The position numbers and the translations under genes are program-made. 64,000 nt of DNA, taken from the NCBI RefSeq assembly GCF_000091325.1, contig NC_014012.1, forward strand, positions 1,240,001 through 1,304,000, read 5' to 3'. Below are positions 56,985 to 64,000 of this stretch, in pieces (positions within the stretch are counted from its first letter, which is position 1; the number at the start of each line of letters is the position of its first letter). The notes under the pieces were generated by a model, which searched no databases, was not told where the DNA came from, and worked only from the letters and a program-made list of their open reading frames with translations. The DNA is from Shewanella violacea DSS12 (GTDB taxonomy: Bacteria > Pseudomonadota > Gammaproteobacteria > Enterobacterales > Shewanellaceae).

Positions 56985-58330
56985 TGTTCGGACGAAAAAC
57001 ATCGGCTCATCAGAGCCTGTCGCCTCGCACTGGTTCGGTAGCTATGAGTGAGTCGGTCAAAGACTCGGAGCGCCAGCAGAGTCGATTTACATTGATCCAC
57101 AGTGAGGTGATGCTCGCCATCGAACCTGCGGTAGTGGTGCAACTCTCCCGTGAAGAGCTTGAGACTCGAACTTTCGAGGCGGTGGGCGATATAGCCCAGC
57201 GTCATCAACTGCCCATGGGAGGCCAGGAGCAGAAGCAGATCATGCTGCGCCTGGTGGACGAGATGTTAGGCCTAGGACCCCTGCAGGTGTTGATCGATGA
57301 TCCCGATATTACCGATATTATGGTCAACGGCTACAAGGAAGTGTTTATCGAGCATAAAGGTAAGCTCAAATCGGCGGAGATAAGCTTTCGTGATGAGGAG
57401 CATGTGCTCAATCTGGCTCGGCGTATCGTGAGCCGCATCGGTCGCAGGATTGACGAGACTAACCCTATGGTCGATGCCCGCTTGCCAGATGGTAGCCGGG
57501 TTAACGTGCTCATTCCCCCTCTGGCCCTGGATGGCACCTGTATTTCGATTCGTAAATTCAGCCATAACAAGCGCAGCTTGAGTCAGCTAGCCGAACTTGG
57601 GGCTATGTCGGCGGATATGGTGACCTTGCTGGATATCATAGCCCGCTGCCGGGTGAATGTGTTGATCTCCGGCGGCACGGGTGCGGGTAAGACTACCTTG
57701 CTCAATGCCATGTCGTTTGGTTTCTCCCCCGAGGAGCGGATCATTACCATAGAAGACGCGGCAGAATTAAAACTGGCACAGCCCCATGTCATACGTATCG
57801 AGACGCGCCCAGCCAGTTCCGAAGGTCTGGAGGCCGTCGATCAGCGTCGTTTGTTGAAGAACGCCCTGCGTATGCGTCCGGATCGCATCATCCTCGGTGA
57901 GGTGCGTGGCGCCGAAGCATTTGACATGATGCAGGCGATGAACACTGGCCATGATGGTTCCATGTGTACCTTGCACGCCAACTCGCCGTCCGATGCGCTG
58001 ATCCGTCTGGAAAACATGTTGTTGATGGCGGAAGTCAACCTGCCTCCAGCGGCCCTGCGTCGTCAGGTCGCCTCAACCATAGATATCATAGTGCAGATAG
58101 AAAGAATGCGGGATGGTCGACGCCGGGTGACCCATATCACCGAACTGGTTGGCCTGGAAGGAGATCAATATCTTACCCATGATCTGTTTCGCTTCGATTA
58201 TCAGGGACAGGACAGTCAAGGCAATGTATTGGGGCAATTCTTGTGTGCACACAAGGTGCCTAAATTTATCGAGAAAGCCAGATACTACCAGCTAGATTCC
58301 AGGCTCAAGCAAGTGATGGGAGTGAATTGA
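56984..58330 (+). CDS. tadA: Tad pilus secretion ATPase TadA/CpaF
   Basis: Hexameric secretion ATPase that powers Flp pilus assembly. The N-terminal domain (about 40-150) has [21 protein letters not shown] and the ATPase core has Walker [14 protein letters not shown] with Lys236. The Asp box ([11 protein letters not shown]), Walker B ([16 protein letters not shown]) and His box ([14 protein letters not shown]) all follow. ATG 56984 was chosen over TTG 56966 because AGGAG lies six bases upstream and the start overlaps the tadZ stop. Length 448, normal. Confidence 0.96.
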   Translation: MFGRKTSAHQSLSPRTGSVAMSESVKDSERQQSRFTLIHSEVMLAIEPAVVVQLSREELETRTFEAVGDIAQRHQLPMGGQEQKQIMLRLVDEMLGLGPLQVLIDDPDITDIMVNGYKEVFIEHKGKLKSAEISFRDEEHVLNLARRIVSRIGRRIDETNPMVDARLPDGSRVNVLIPPLALDGTCISIRKFSHNKRSLSQLAELGAMSADMVTLLDIIARCRVNVLISGGTGAGKTTLLNAMSFGFSPEERIITIEDAAELKLAQPHVIRIETRPASSEGLEAVDQRRLLKNALRMRPDRIILGEVRGAEAFDMMQAMNTGHDGSMCTLHANSPSDALIRLENMLLMAEVNLPPAALRRQVASTIDIIVQIERMRDGRRRVTHITELVGLEGDQYLTHDLFRFDYQGQDSQGNVLGQFLCAHKVPKFIEKARYYQLDSRLKQVMGVN

Positions 58331-59262
58331 TGTTTGCTCTGTGTGCCATTCTTCTCCTGGGATTGAGCCTGATGGTCAGTGCTGTCTCCTCTTGGTATTA
58401 CATTGGCCAGCGTCGTCAGACTCGAAGGCGTCTGTTGAGTGTGACTAAGGCTAAGACACAGGATAAATCTGTGTCTAAGTCACTCTTTGGTTGGGAACAG
58501 GAAGTGAGTCCTTGGCTGCGTTGGCTCAGAAGGCTGGAGTCTCGTATCGATAACCTATTCGGGCTCAAGGGGAAAAGCTTACTTTATATGGGGCTGATGG
58601 CGTCGGCTATCACCAGCTGGTTCATGAGTGGTTTCCTGCCTACTTATGTGCGCCTGACTTTGGTGTTATTGGTGCCGACTATGGGCTTCTTAGGCTTCTT
58701 TTGGTTGATGCGTTCTATGCAGATGAAGCAGTTCGATCACGCCTTTCCACAGGTGCTGGGTCAGATCTCCCGCGCCGTGGCGGCCGGCATCTCAGTGCCC
58801 CAGGCTATAGCCCAGGTATCTGAGTATCAGCAAGGTTTCCTAGGTCGTGAATTTGAGCTTATCCGTGACAGGTTAGCCATAGGCATAAGCCTAAAACAGA
58901 CTTTGGAACAGGCTTGTTATCGTTTGCCCTATGCCAGTTTTCATTTCTTCACCGTGGCACTCATCTTAAATCAGGAGAACGGTGGTCAACTGAGGGAAGT
59001 GCTCCATAGCCTGGGCCGAACCTTGCACGATAATGGCGCGATCAAGATGAAAATTAAGAGTCTGACTGCAGAGCCAAGAATGACGGCGCTGATCTTAGCC
59101 AGCTTACCTTTAATTCTGATTAGTATCATGTTCTTCAAAAATCCTACCTCCTTCGCCGTGCTTACAAACACGCAAACTGGGCACCATGTTTTGGTGTATG
59201 TGGTGTCCAGCATAGCCCTGGGACTTGGCATCATCAATATGCTGACTAAGGTGCGCCCATGA
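58330..59262 (+). CDS. tadB: Tad pilus inner-membrane platform protein TadB
   Basis: Integral membrane protein of the GspF/T2SSF family, 310 residues. One N-terminal helix, a pair near residues 80-135, and a final pair near 250-305 bracket the cytoplasmic F domain (FPQVLGQISRAVAAGISVPQAIAQV, ALILNQENGGQLREVLHSLGRTL). GGGAG-type site GGGAG upstream (58318-58322) supports ATG 58330, which overlaps the tadA stop (TGATG). Works with TadC. Confidence 0.93.
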   Translation: MFALCAILLLGLSLMVSAVSSWYYIGQRRQTRRRLLSVTKAKTQDKSVSKSLFGWEQEVSPWLRWLRRLESRIDNLFGLKGKSLLYMGLMASAITSWFMSGFLPTYVRLTLVLLVPTMGFLGFFWLMRSMQMKQFDHAFPQVLGQISRAVAAGISVPQAIAQVSEYQQGFLGREFELIRDRLAIGISLKQTLEQACYRLPYASFHFFTVALILNQENGGQLREVLHSLGRTLHDNGAIKMKIKSLTAEPRMTALILASLPLILISIMFFKNPTSFAVLTNTQTGHHVLVYVVSSIALGLGIINMLTKVRP

Positions 59263-60140
59263 TGACTTTATCCTTATGGGTGTCGTTTATGTTATTGCTC
59301 GCCGGGGGCACCTTAGCCTTGCTCTGCAGTGTTAAGGCACGGCAGAGGGATGGGGTAGTTGCGCGTTTACAGCTTGTGGAACGGGGGGCTATAGCGTTTT
59401 CCAAGCCCCAGAACAATAACAATAACCAGCTCAAATCTAAGATCAGGGTCAGCGATGATATCAAGGCCTTGTTGCTCAGAGCTGGATTCTATTCTGACCA
59501 TGCTGCCAGCCTCTTTGTGGTGGCCAAGTTATTGGTGGCGATAAGCTGTTTCATTGGCTGGATGGCATATTCAGGCTTCAGTCTCGACAAGATTATCTTG
59601 GCAAAAGGTGTGGTTTTTGCCGTTATCGGCGGGATCGGAGTGGAGCATTGGGTCAAATTCAGGGCGCGGCTTGTCTCTTCTCGTATTGCCGGCGCGACCC
59701 CAGATGCACTGGATCTTATGGTGGTGTGTGTCGAGTCAGGCCTTACTCTGGAGGCGGTATTTGGCCGGGTAGGTCAAGAGATGGTGAACTTCTCTCCCGA
59801 GCTGTCCCGTGAGTGGTTGATCACCGAAGCCGAACTGCGTCTGCTCGATTCCCGTCCCCAGGCATTAAAAAATCTGGCCCTTCGTACTGGCATCATAGAG
59901 ATTGAAAATATGGTTATCGCCCTGTCTCAGGCGGAAAAGTACGGCAGTCCCATCGCTAAGAGCATGCGCCTTATCGCCTCGGATAGCCGCCAGCACCAGT
60001 ATCTGGCGTTGGAAGAAAAGGTCGGCAAGATCCCCGCCAAGATGTCCATGCCACTCGTGGTATTGGTCATGATACCTGTGGTCGTCCTTATCGTGGCGCC
60101 GACAATCATTGAACTTATGACATCCATAGGTGAACTATGA
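59259..60140 (+). CDS. tadC: Tad pilus inner-membrane platform protein TadC
   Basis: Second GspF-type platform protein, 293 residues, partner of TadB. Helices near 5-25, 85-130 and 260-290 surround a T2SSF domain with ATPDALDLMVVCVESGLTLEAVFGRVGQEM and IALSQAEKYGSPIAKSMRLIASDSR. ATG 59259 overlaps the tadB TGA (ATGA). The stop overlaps the ATG of a small ORF at 60137. Confidence 0.93.
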   Translation: MMTLSLWVSFMLLLAGGTLALLCSVKARQRDGVVARLQLVERGAIAFSKPQNNNNNQLKSKIRVSDDIKALLLRAGFYSDHAASLFVVAKLLVAISCFIGWMAYSGFSLDKIILAKGVVFAVIGGIGVEHWVKFRARLVSSRIAGATPDALDLMVVCVESGLTLEAVFGRVGQEMVNFSPELSREWLITEAELRLLDSRPQALKNLALRTGIIEIENMVIALSQAEKYGSPIAKSMRLIASDSRQHQYLALEEKVGKIPAKMSMPLVVLVMIPVVVLIVAPTIIELMTSIGEL

Positions 60141-60238
60141 AATATTTAATTTTAACTGCTCATGCTATCTACGGCTCATCAACTGAGCCGTTCAAGGTCA
60201 ATGAAGCTCTTAATACCTGTTCGATAGGTGAACTATGA
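60137..60238 (+). pseudogene. Decayed duplicate of the tadD 5' end, 33 codons, coupled to both neighbours
   Basis: ATG 60137 overlaps the tadC stop, and its TGA (60236-60238) overlaps the tadD ATG at 60235. The segment ATAGGTGAACTATGAA occurs at 60126 and again 98 bases later at 60224. The encoded peptide MKYLILTAHAIYGSSTEPFKVN lines up, with a gap, with the TadD start (MKRLIF, GSSGS, KVN). It looks like an old partial duplication that kept the overlap arrangement. Confidence 0.6.
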
Positions 60239-60993
60239 AGCGTTTAATATTTTTATTCCTGCTAAGCCAGCTTATGGCCTGTGGGTCCTCTGGCTCAGTT
60301 TCACTCTCAGCCGAGCAGCTAAAGGTCAATGATCGCCTGCTGGCCGAAGTGGCAATGACGAATGGCCGGCCCGGGAGTGCCATAGAGATCTATCAAGCAT
60401 TGTTAGGGCAAGCTCCTCAAGATGTAGAGCTGCTCTATCTGCTGGGAAGTGCCTATAACCTGAGCGGTGAGTATGAGGTGGCATTGCATCAACTTAACAA
60501 GGCGAGTCGAATCAACCGCGAGGCTGGCTATGCTAGCCGGGGAGAGATCCAGCGAGAGATTGGCCGGGCTCAGCTTGCCTCAGGTGATACGCCCCAGGCT
60601 TTGATTTCCCTGGAGCTGGCAAGCTCTTTGTTACCCGGTGACGCTGTGACCCATAACAGCTTGGGTGTGTGTTATGCCCTGCATCAGGATTACCAAGAGG
60701 CTAGAGGCGCGTTTCAGGCGGCGCTTAATATCGACCCCAGCAGTCTGGAATATCGCAATAACTTAGCCCTGGCCTGGATACTCGATGACAAGCCACAGCT
60801 GGGCATAGATGTTATCTATCCTACATATTTGCGGGGTAAAAGCACGGCCAAGGTGCGTCAAAATTTGGCCTTGGCCTTCGCGATGAAAGGCGATTTAGAG
60901 GCGGCCAAGGCCATAGCCAGACAGGATCTGACTAAGGCGGAGCTAGAGCGTAATCTGGATTTCTATGGTCAATGGCAAGGAAAGGGACAGTGA
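60235..60993 (+). CDS. tadD: TadD, TPR-repeat pilus assembly lipoprotein
   Basis: A 252-residue lipoprotein (lipobox LMAC, Cys16) made mostly of tetratricopeptide repeats (about 35-240; typical PGSAIEIYQALLGQAPQDVELLYLLGSAY and QEARGAFQAALNIDPSSLEYRNNLALAW). It should act as a pilotin-like or scaffold factor for the secretin. Its TGA overlaps the tadE GTG. Confidence 0.9.
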   Translation: MKRLIFLFLLSQLMACGSSGSVSLSAEQLKVNDRLLAEVAMTNGRPGSAIEIYQALLGQAPQDVELLYLLGSAYNLSGEYEVALHQLNKASRINREAGYASRGEIQREIGRAQLASGDTPQALISLELASSLLPGDAVTHNSLGVCYALHQDYQEARGAFQAALNIDPSSLEYRNNLALAWILDDKPQLGIDVIYPTYLRGKSTAKVRQNLALAFAMKGDLEAAKAIARQDLTKAELERNLDFYGQWQGKGQ

Positions 60994-61427
60994 AGTCGAA
61001 GCAAGAGGGGAGCCAAACTTTGGAATTCACCCTGACCATGCTGCCTTTCTTCATCCTATTACTCTTGGTGGTCGAGCTATGCCGTTTCATGTTGACGGCA
61101 AATCTGCTCGATGCGGCCCTGTCTACGGCGGCCAGACAGGTGGTCAGGATGAATGCTAAGCAAGATATTCTGCAGTTGTTGAGACAAGAGATCGACGAGC
61201 AGGATTGGCCACTATTTAACAATGGCAAAATGCAACTTGAGGGTCGTTATTATGAGGATCTTGAGGCCTTAGTCCTGAACCAATACGATTCAGATTATAG
61301 GGGGCAGATGTACGGTGAATATCGGCTTACTTATGACTATCAGATGTTATTTATTGAAGGTATGGGTGATGCCAGCGGCATCAATAAGTTTGAGCGAACC
61401 GTGTTGGTGGCCCATGAGAGGCGTTAA
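60990..61427 (+). CDS. tadE: TadE-family minor pilin/pseudopilin
   Basis: A 145-residue pseudopilin with a type IVb-like N-terminus: KSKQEGSQTLEFTLTMLPFFILLLLVVELCRF, in which a Glu sits in the hydrophobic helix start as in TadE. GTG 60990 was chosen because AAGGA (60977-60981) lies upstream at good spacing and the codon overlaps the tadD TGA; ATG 60972 would add six residues. Probably processed by a TadV-type peptidase and placed at the pilus tip or base. Confidence 0.85.
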   Translation: MKSKQEGSQTLEFTLTMLPFFILLLLVVELCRFMLTANLLDAALSTAARQVVRMNAKQDILQLLRQEIDEQDWPLFNNGKMQLEGRYYEDLEALVLNQYDSDYRGQMYGEYRLTYDYQMLFIEGMGDASGINKFERTVLVAHERR

Positions 61428-61431
61428 TTTC

Positions 61432-62010
61432 ATGGGTAAATATCAGCAGGGGATCAGTGTTATCACCTTGCCAGTGATCGTCTTAGTGATGGCGGCTCTG
61501 GTCCTATTTGTGTTTAGCGTTAATCATGCTCTGCTGACTAAGGCCAAGTTGGACCGCTTGTCCTATTCACTGGTGACTGTGGTCAGTGTCGAGCCCTTGA
61601 AGCAGCCATGGGTGACAGATAAGCAGGCGATCACCCAGAAGTTAGCCGATGATCTACTGATACTAGCTAAGCGCCACTTAGACGGCATCAGCAGTGATGG
61701 TGATTCCCAAGTCGGTATCGAGCTGGAGCAGCTTAAGTTTCTGGGAGAGAAAAATAGCGAACACTGGTATGGCTTTCAGTCTGGCAGCGAATGTCAGGGT
61801 CATACCAGGTTAACGGGTCTGGCCGACTTATCGCCTAAGGGCGGTGTGGAGGGATTCAATTTAGGCAAGCGCGCAGAGCTGTTTCAGGTGACCGTGTGTC
61901 TTACAGACGTTAAATCTGTCAATGGCGTGCTGGGAATCGTGAATTTTGACGATTTCACCCGTGATTATTATAAGAGCTCTTCTTTGCTGATCGGGAGGCA
62001 CTATGAATAA
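61432..62010 (+). CDS. tadF: TadF-family minor pilin/pseudopilin
   Basis: A 192-residue membrane-anchored protein starting MGKYQQGISVITLPVIVLVMAALVLFVFSV. The helix begins like the TadE/TadG minor pilins (KYQQGIS...). The periplasmic part has two Cys (GSECQGHTRL and VTVCLTDV) that may pair. The start at 61432 was chosen because upstream in-frame codons lie inside tadE and give no membrane-leader sense. Identity rests on position between tadE and tadG as well as on the N-terminus. Confidence 0.8.
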   Translation: MGKYQQGISVITLPVIVLVMAALVLFVFSVNHALLTKAKLDRLSYSLVTVVSVEPLKQPWVTDKQAITQKLADDLLILAKRHLDGISSDGDSQVGIELEQLKFLGEKNSEHWYGFQSGSECQGHTRLTGLADLSPKGGVEGFNLGKRAELFQVTVCLTDVKSVNGVLGIVNFDDFTRDYYKSSSLLIGRHYE

Positions 62011-63220
62011 ATCATTAAACCAGTATCGCCAACGTGGGGATATCTCCCTGATGTTTGTGATCTGTTTACCTTTCATCTTGACTATGATCGCCGTCAGTAT
62101 CTTATTGGCCATGTATCTCTTGACTGTGACTCGGGCAGGTCAGGCATCGGATGCGGCATCTCTCGCCTGCGGTTATTCACAGCGGGCCGATCAAGACCTG
62201 CTTGTGGGGATCTTAGATTATTATCGTCCCGGCTTTGTGGTTCATGACGGCGAGGCGCTGGTATCCATCGACGGTAAAAATCGCTGCAGTATCGAGGCGA
62301 CTTATCGCTTCAATCCGACCATGATGGCGCTGCTTCCTGAATCGGCGCGTACACATGTATCCCTCTCCTCAGATACTGGTGCGACTTCACACTTGGTGAT
62401 CAACTCGACGCCCTTACCCATGGATCTCGCACTGGTATTGGATATATCTAGTTCCATGTCGGCTCAGTTACCTCAGTTGAAACTTATTATCAATGGTGCT
62501 CTCGAAGAGATTAGGCAGCAAGATCCTAATGAAGTCGGTGGGGTGAGATTCTCTCTGGTGCCCTTCGAGACTGGCGTCGGTGTGCTCAATGCTCCCTGGA
62601 TGCCAAAATCTGCGGCCAAGGTCACCTGCGTCGATGGCCTGAGTTATGGTCAACACTCGGTGGATTATGCCAGAACTGTGGACGATCTCGCAGAGCCTGC
62701 CGCTAACCTGAACATCAAATCAGTATTTGCCAGCCAATGGCTAGATGCCTGCAGCATGGATGCGACTATCTTGCCCCTGACCCAAGATCTCAACCTAGTG
62801 AAACAGAGGGTTGATGCCCTAGTCACCAGTGGCACAACTTCCTCCTATCAAGGCTTAATCTGGGGCGTGCGCACCTTGTTGCCTCAGTGGCAAGAGGAGT
62901 GGCAGATCCCCCCTGTTGAGTCGCCAGCACTGATACAGCGTCTGGTGTTGTTTACCGATGGCGCTGATCAGGGCTTTCATCTGGATGATCTGATTGAACA
63001 AGGTCTGTGCCGAGTCATCCAGGATAAACATCATATAGAGATGAGCTTTATCGGCTTTGGGGTCAGCGATCGCCGTCTGCAGCAATTCAGGGAGTGCGCA
63101 GGTGATAAAGGCAAGGTGTATGACGCACAAAATACCCAGGAGCTTGAAGCCTTCTTTCGTGAGGCGCTGCAGACAGATACTAAGGCAAGTTTAGTATTAC
63201 GGGAGGAGCTGGGAGCCTAG
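62003..63220 (+). CDS. tadG: TadG, minor pilin-like protein with von Willebrand factor A domain
   Basis: A 405-residue protein with a TadG-like N-terminus (QRGDISLMFVICLPFILTMIAVSILLAMYL, about 10-40) and a periplasmic vWA domain (about 138-395). The MIDAS residues are DISSSMS, a Thr in TSGTTSSYQG and the Asp of LFTDGADQG. vWA domains in TadG proteins are thought to contact surfaces or the pilus. It overlaps tadF by 8 bases and is the last recognised tad gene here. Confidence 0.9.
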   Translation: MNKSLNQYRQRGDISLMFVICLPFILTMIAVSILLAMYLLTVTRAGQASDAASLACGYSQRADQDLLVGILDYYRPGFVVHDGEALVSIDGKNRCSIEATYRFNPTMMALLPESARTHVSLSSDTGATSHLVINSTPLPMDLALVLDISSSMSAQLPQLKLIINGALEEIRQQDPNEVGGVRFSLVPFETGVGVLNAPWMPKSAAKVTCVDGLSYGQHSVDYARTVDDLAEPAANLNIKSVFASQWLDACSMDATILPLTQDLNLVKQRVDALVTSGTTSSYQGLIWGVRTLLPQWQEEWQIPPVESPALIQRLVLFTDGADQGFHLDDLIEQGLCRVIQDKHHIEMSFIGFGVSDRRLQQFRECAGDKGKVYDAQNTQELEAFFREALQTDTKASLVLREELGA

Positions 63221-63293
63221 AAGCTAGAAGCTAGAATGGCATTCACATCTGTGGATGCTTGAATAAAAATAATTCGTTTTATCAGAGGTGTTT

Positions 63294-63767
63294 ATGTTTA
63301 AAAAATGGGCCGTGATCGTTTCTTTAGTGTTTACAACGCTTTCACCATCGGCGTTCGGCTATCAGCAGGGAGAGCTGCTTTCATCTAAGGCTCAGCAGGA
63401 GTTAGGTCTCAATCCTAATGAACTGACCATAATTGATTTTTTTGCCCAGTGGTGTGTGTCATGCCGTGAAGAACTGCCGGAGGTTGAGACCTTATCTCGT
63501 CAGTTAGCCGGGCGAGGAGTAAGCATAGTCGGCGTCGATGTCGATGAAGAAGTCGAGGTGGGACTGGCATTCCAGCGGGAGTTAGGCCTGACTTTTCGAG
63601 TGGTAGCCGATCCGCAGCAAGTGCTGGTCACAGACTTTCAGCCTACAGGTATGCCCGCCCTATATTACGTCTACCAAGGCAAGGTTCTCAAGGTGAGATT
63701 TGGGGCTATCAATAACATTCGCCAAGTGATCATTGACGATATCAGGTCTTTGGATTTAGCCGAATGA
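63294..63767 (+). CDS. Exported TlpA/ResA-like thioredoxin
   Basis: A signal peptide or anchor (about 1-22, cleaved near AFG) precedes a thioredoxin domain with FFAQWCVSCREELPE (Cys54 and Cys57), VVADPQQVL and the cis-Pro TGMPALYYVY. It should act as a periplasmic thiol-disulfide reductase. ATG 63294 was chosen with AGAGG upstream. The 157-residue protein is typical. Its C-terminal 19 codons are copied in the 92-bp repeats that follow. It lies 73 bases after tadG and may help disulfide formation in exported proteins, which is only inferred. Confidence 0.88.
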   Translation: MFKKWAVIVSLVFTTLSPSAFGYQQGELLSSKAQQELGLNPNELTIIDFFAQWCVSCREELPEVETLSRQLAGRGVSIVGVDVDEEVEVGLAFQRELGLTFRVVADPQQVLVTDFQPTGMPALYYVYQGKVLKVRFGAINNIRQVIIDDIRSLDLAE

Positions 63768-64000
63768 AGGCTCGAATAAAAAGTCGAGATACGAGCAATA
63801 TGAATAACATCAGACAAGTGATCATCGAGGATATCAGGTCTTTGGACTTAGCCGAATGAAGGCTCGAATAAAAAGTCGAGATACGAACAATATGAATAAC
63901 ATCAGACAAGTGATCATCGAGGATATCAGGTCTTTGGATTTAGCCGAATGAAGGCTCGAATAAAAAGTCGAGATACGAGCAATATGAATAACATCAGACA
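63711..64000 (+). repeat. 92-bp tandem repeat made from the tlpA-like gene tail
   Basis: Units start at 63711 (inside the gene), 63803, 63895 and 63987, each exactly 92 bases, and run off the window end. Each downstream copy has gained an ATG directly before the copied codons, giving a 19-codon ORF (MNNIRQVIIEDIRSLDLAE) at 63800-63859 and 63892-63951. The hairpin CTCGA/TCGAG follows each copy. Since 92 is not a multiple of 3, the copies are in different frames. Confidence 0.93.

Noticed and set aside
1..64000. tRNA, rRNA, insertion sequence or prophage genes
   Set aside because: No cloverleaf or rRNA-like sequence, transposase, integrase or phage structural gene was recognised on either strand.

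Overview
The window looks like chromosomal DNA of a marine gammaproteobacterium close to Shewanella. The iron-type alcohol dehydrogenase, the malQ-glgBXPCA order, the BrnQ, YqfB and BtuE-type proteins, and the secreted proteases with PPC and PKD domains all fit. This is inferred from protein resemblance; no rRNA or tRNA gene is present to confirm it. No transposase, prophage or CRISPR array was seen.

Layout. 1-3.5 kb: tail of an RND efflux pump and a CPA1 Na+/H+ antiporter. 3.7-5.4 kb: BrnQ branched-chain amino acid carrier, preceded by an Ile/Val/Leu-rich 35-codon leader ORF and two mutually exclusive RNA hairpins, a probable transcription attenuator. 5.6-6.7 kb: Fe-dependent alcohol dehydrogenase (minus strand) whose ribosome-binding site can be paired off in its own leader. 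7.9-20.7 kb: a complete glycogen operon (malQ, glgB, glgX, glgP, glgC, glgA) covering synthesis, branching, phosphorolysis, debranching and maltodextrin recycling. 20.8-26 kb: a YbaK-type deacylase and a large secreted M9 collagenase with three VHL-beta-like modules. 26.1-28.3 kb: six near-identical ~291-bp tandem repeats plus two diverged relatives, each built around hairpins and strong ribosome-binding sites with tiny ORFs; this is the least explained part of the window.

28.4-39.3 kb: glutathione peroxidase, a 7TM-DISM protein with a degenerate GGDEF site, a 1050-residue fusion of an acetoacetate-decarboxylase-like and an FAD/amine-oxidase-like domain, an rRNA m5C methyltransferase, small proteins including YqfB, and an FHS-family sugar permease. 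39.4-45.1 kb: two secreted metalloproteases (reprolysin-like and M43) with PKD, PPC and FN3 modules. 45.6-52.7 kb: two divergent lipoproteins sharing an N-terminal module. 52.8-63.2 kb: a Tad (Flp pilus) operon, flp-cpaB-cpaC-cpaD-tadZ-tadA-tadB-tadC-tadD-tadE-tadF-tadG, mostly joined by start/stop overlaps and lacking a visible tadV prepilin peptidase. A TlpA-like thioredoxin follows, whose 3' end is copied in 92-bp tandem repeats up to the window edge.

Together the genes describe carbon storage, protein scavenging by secreted collagenase and metalloproteases, and surface attachment. A repeated structural theme is short (92-98 bp) duplication of gene boundaries in and beside the tad operon, leaving small ORFs that keep start/stop overlaps.
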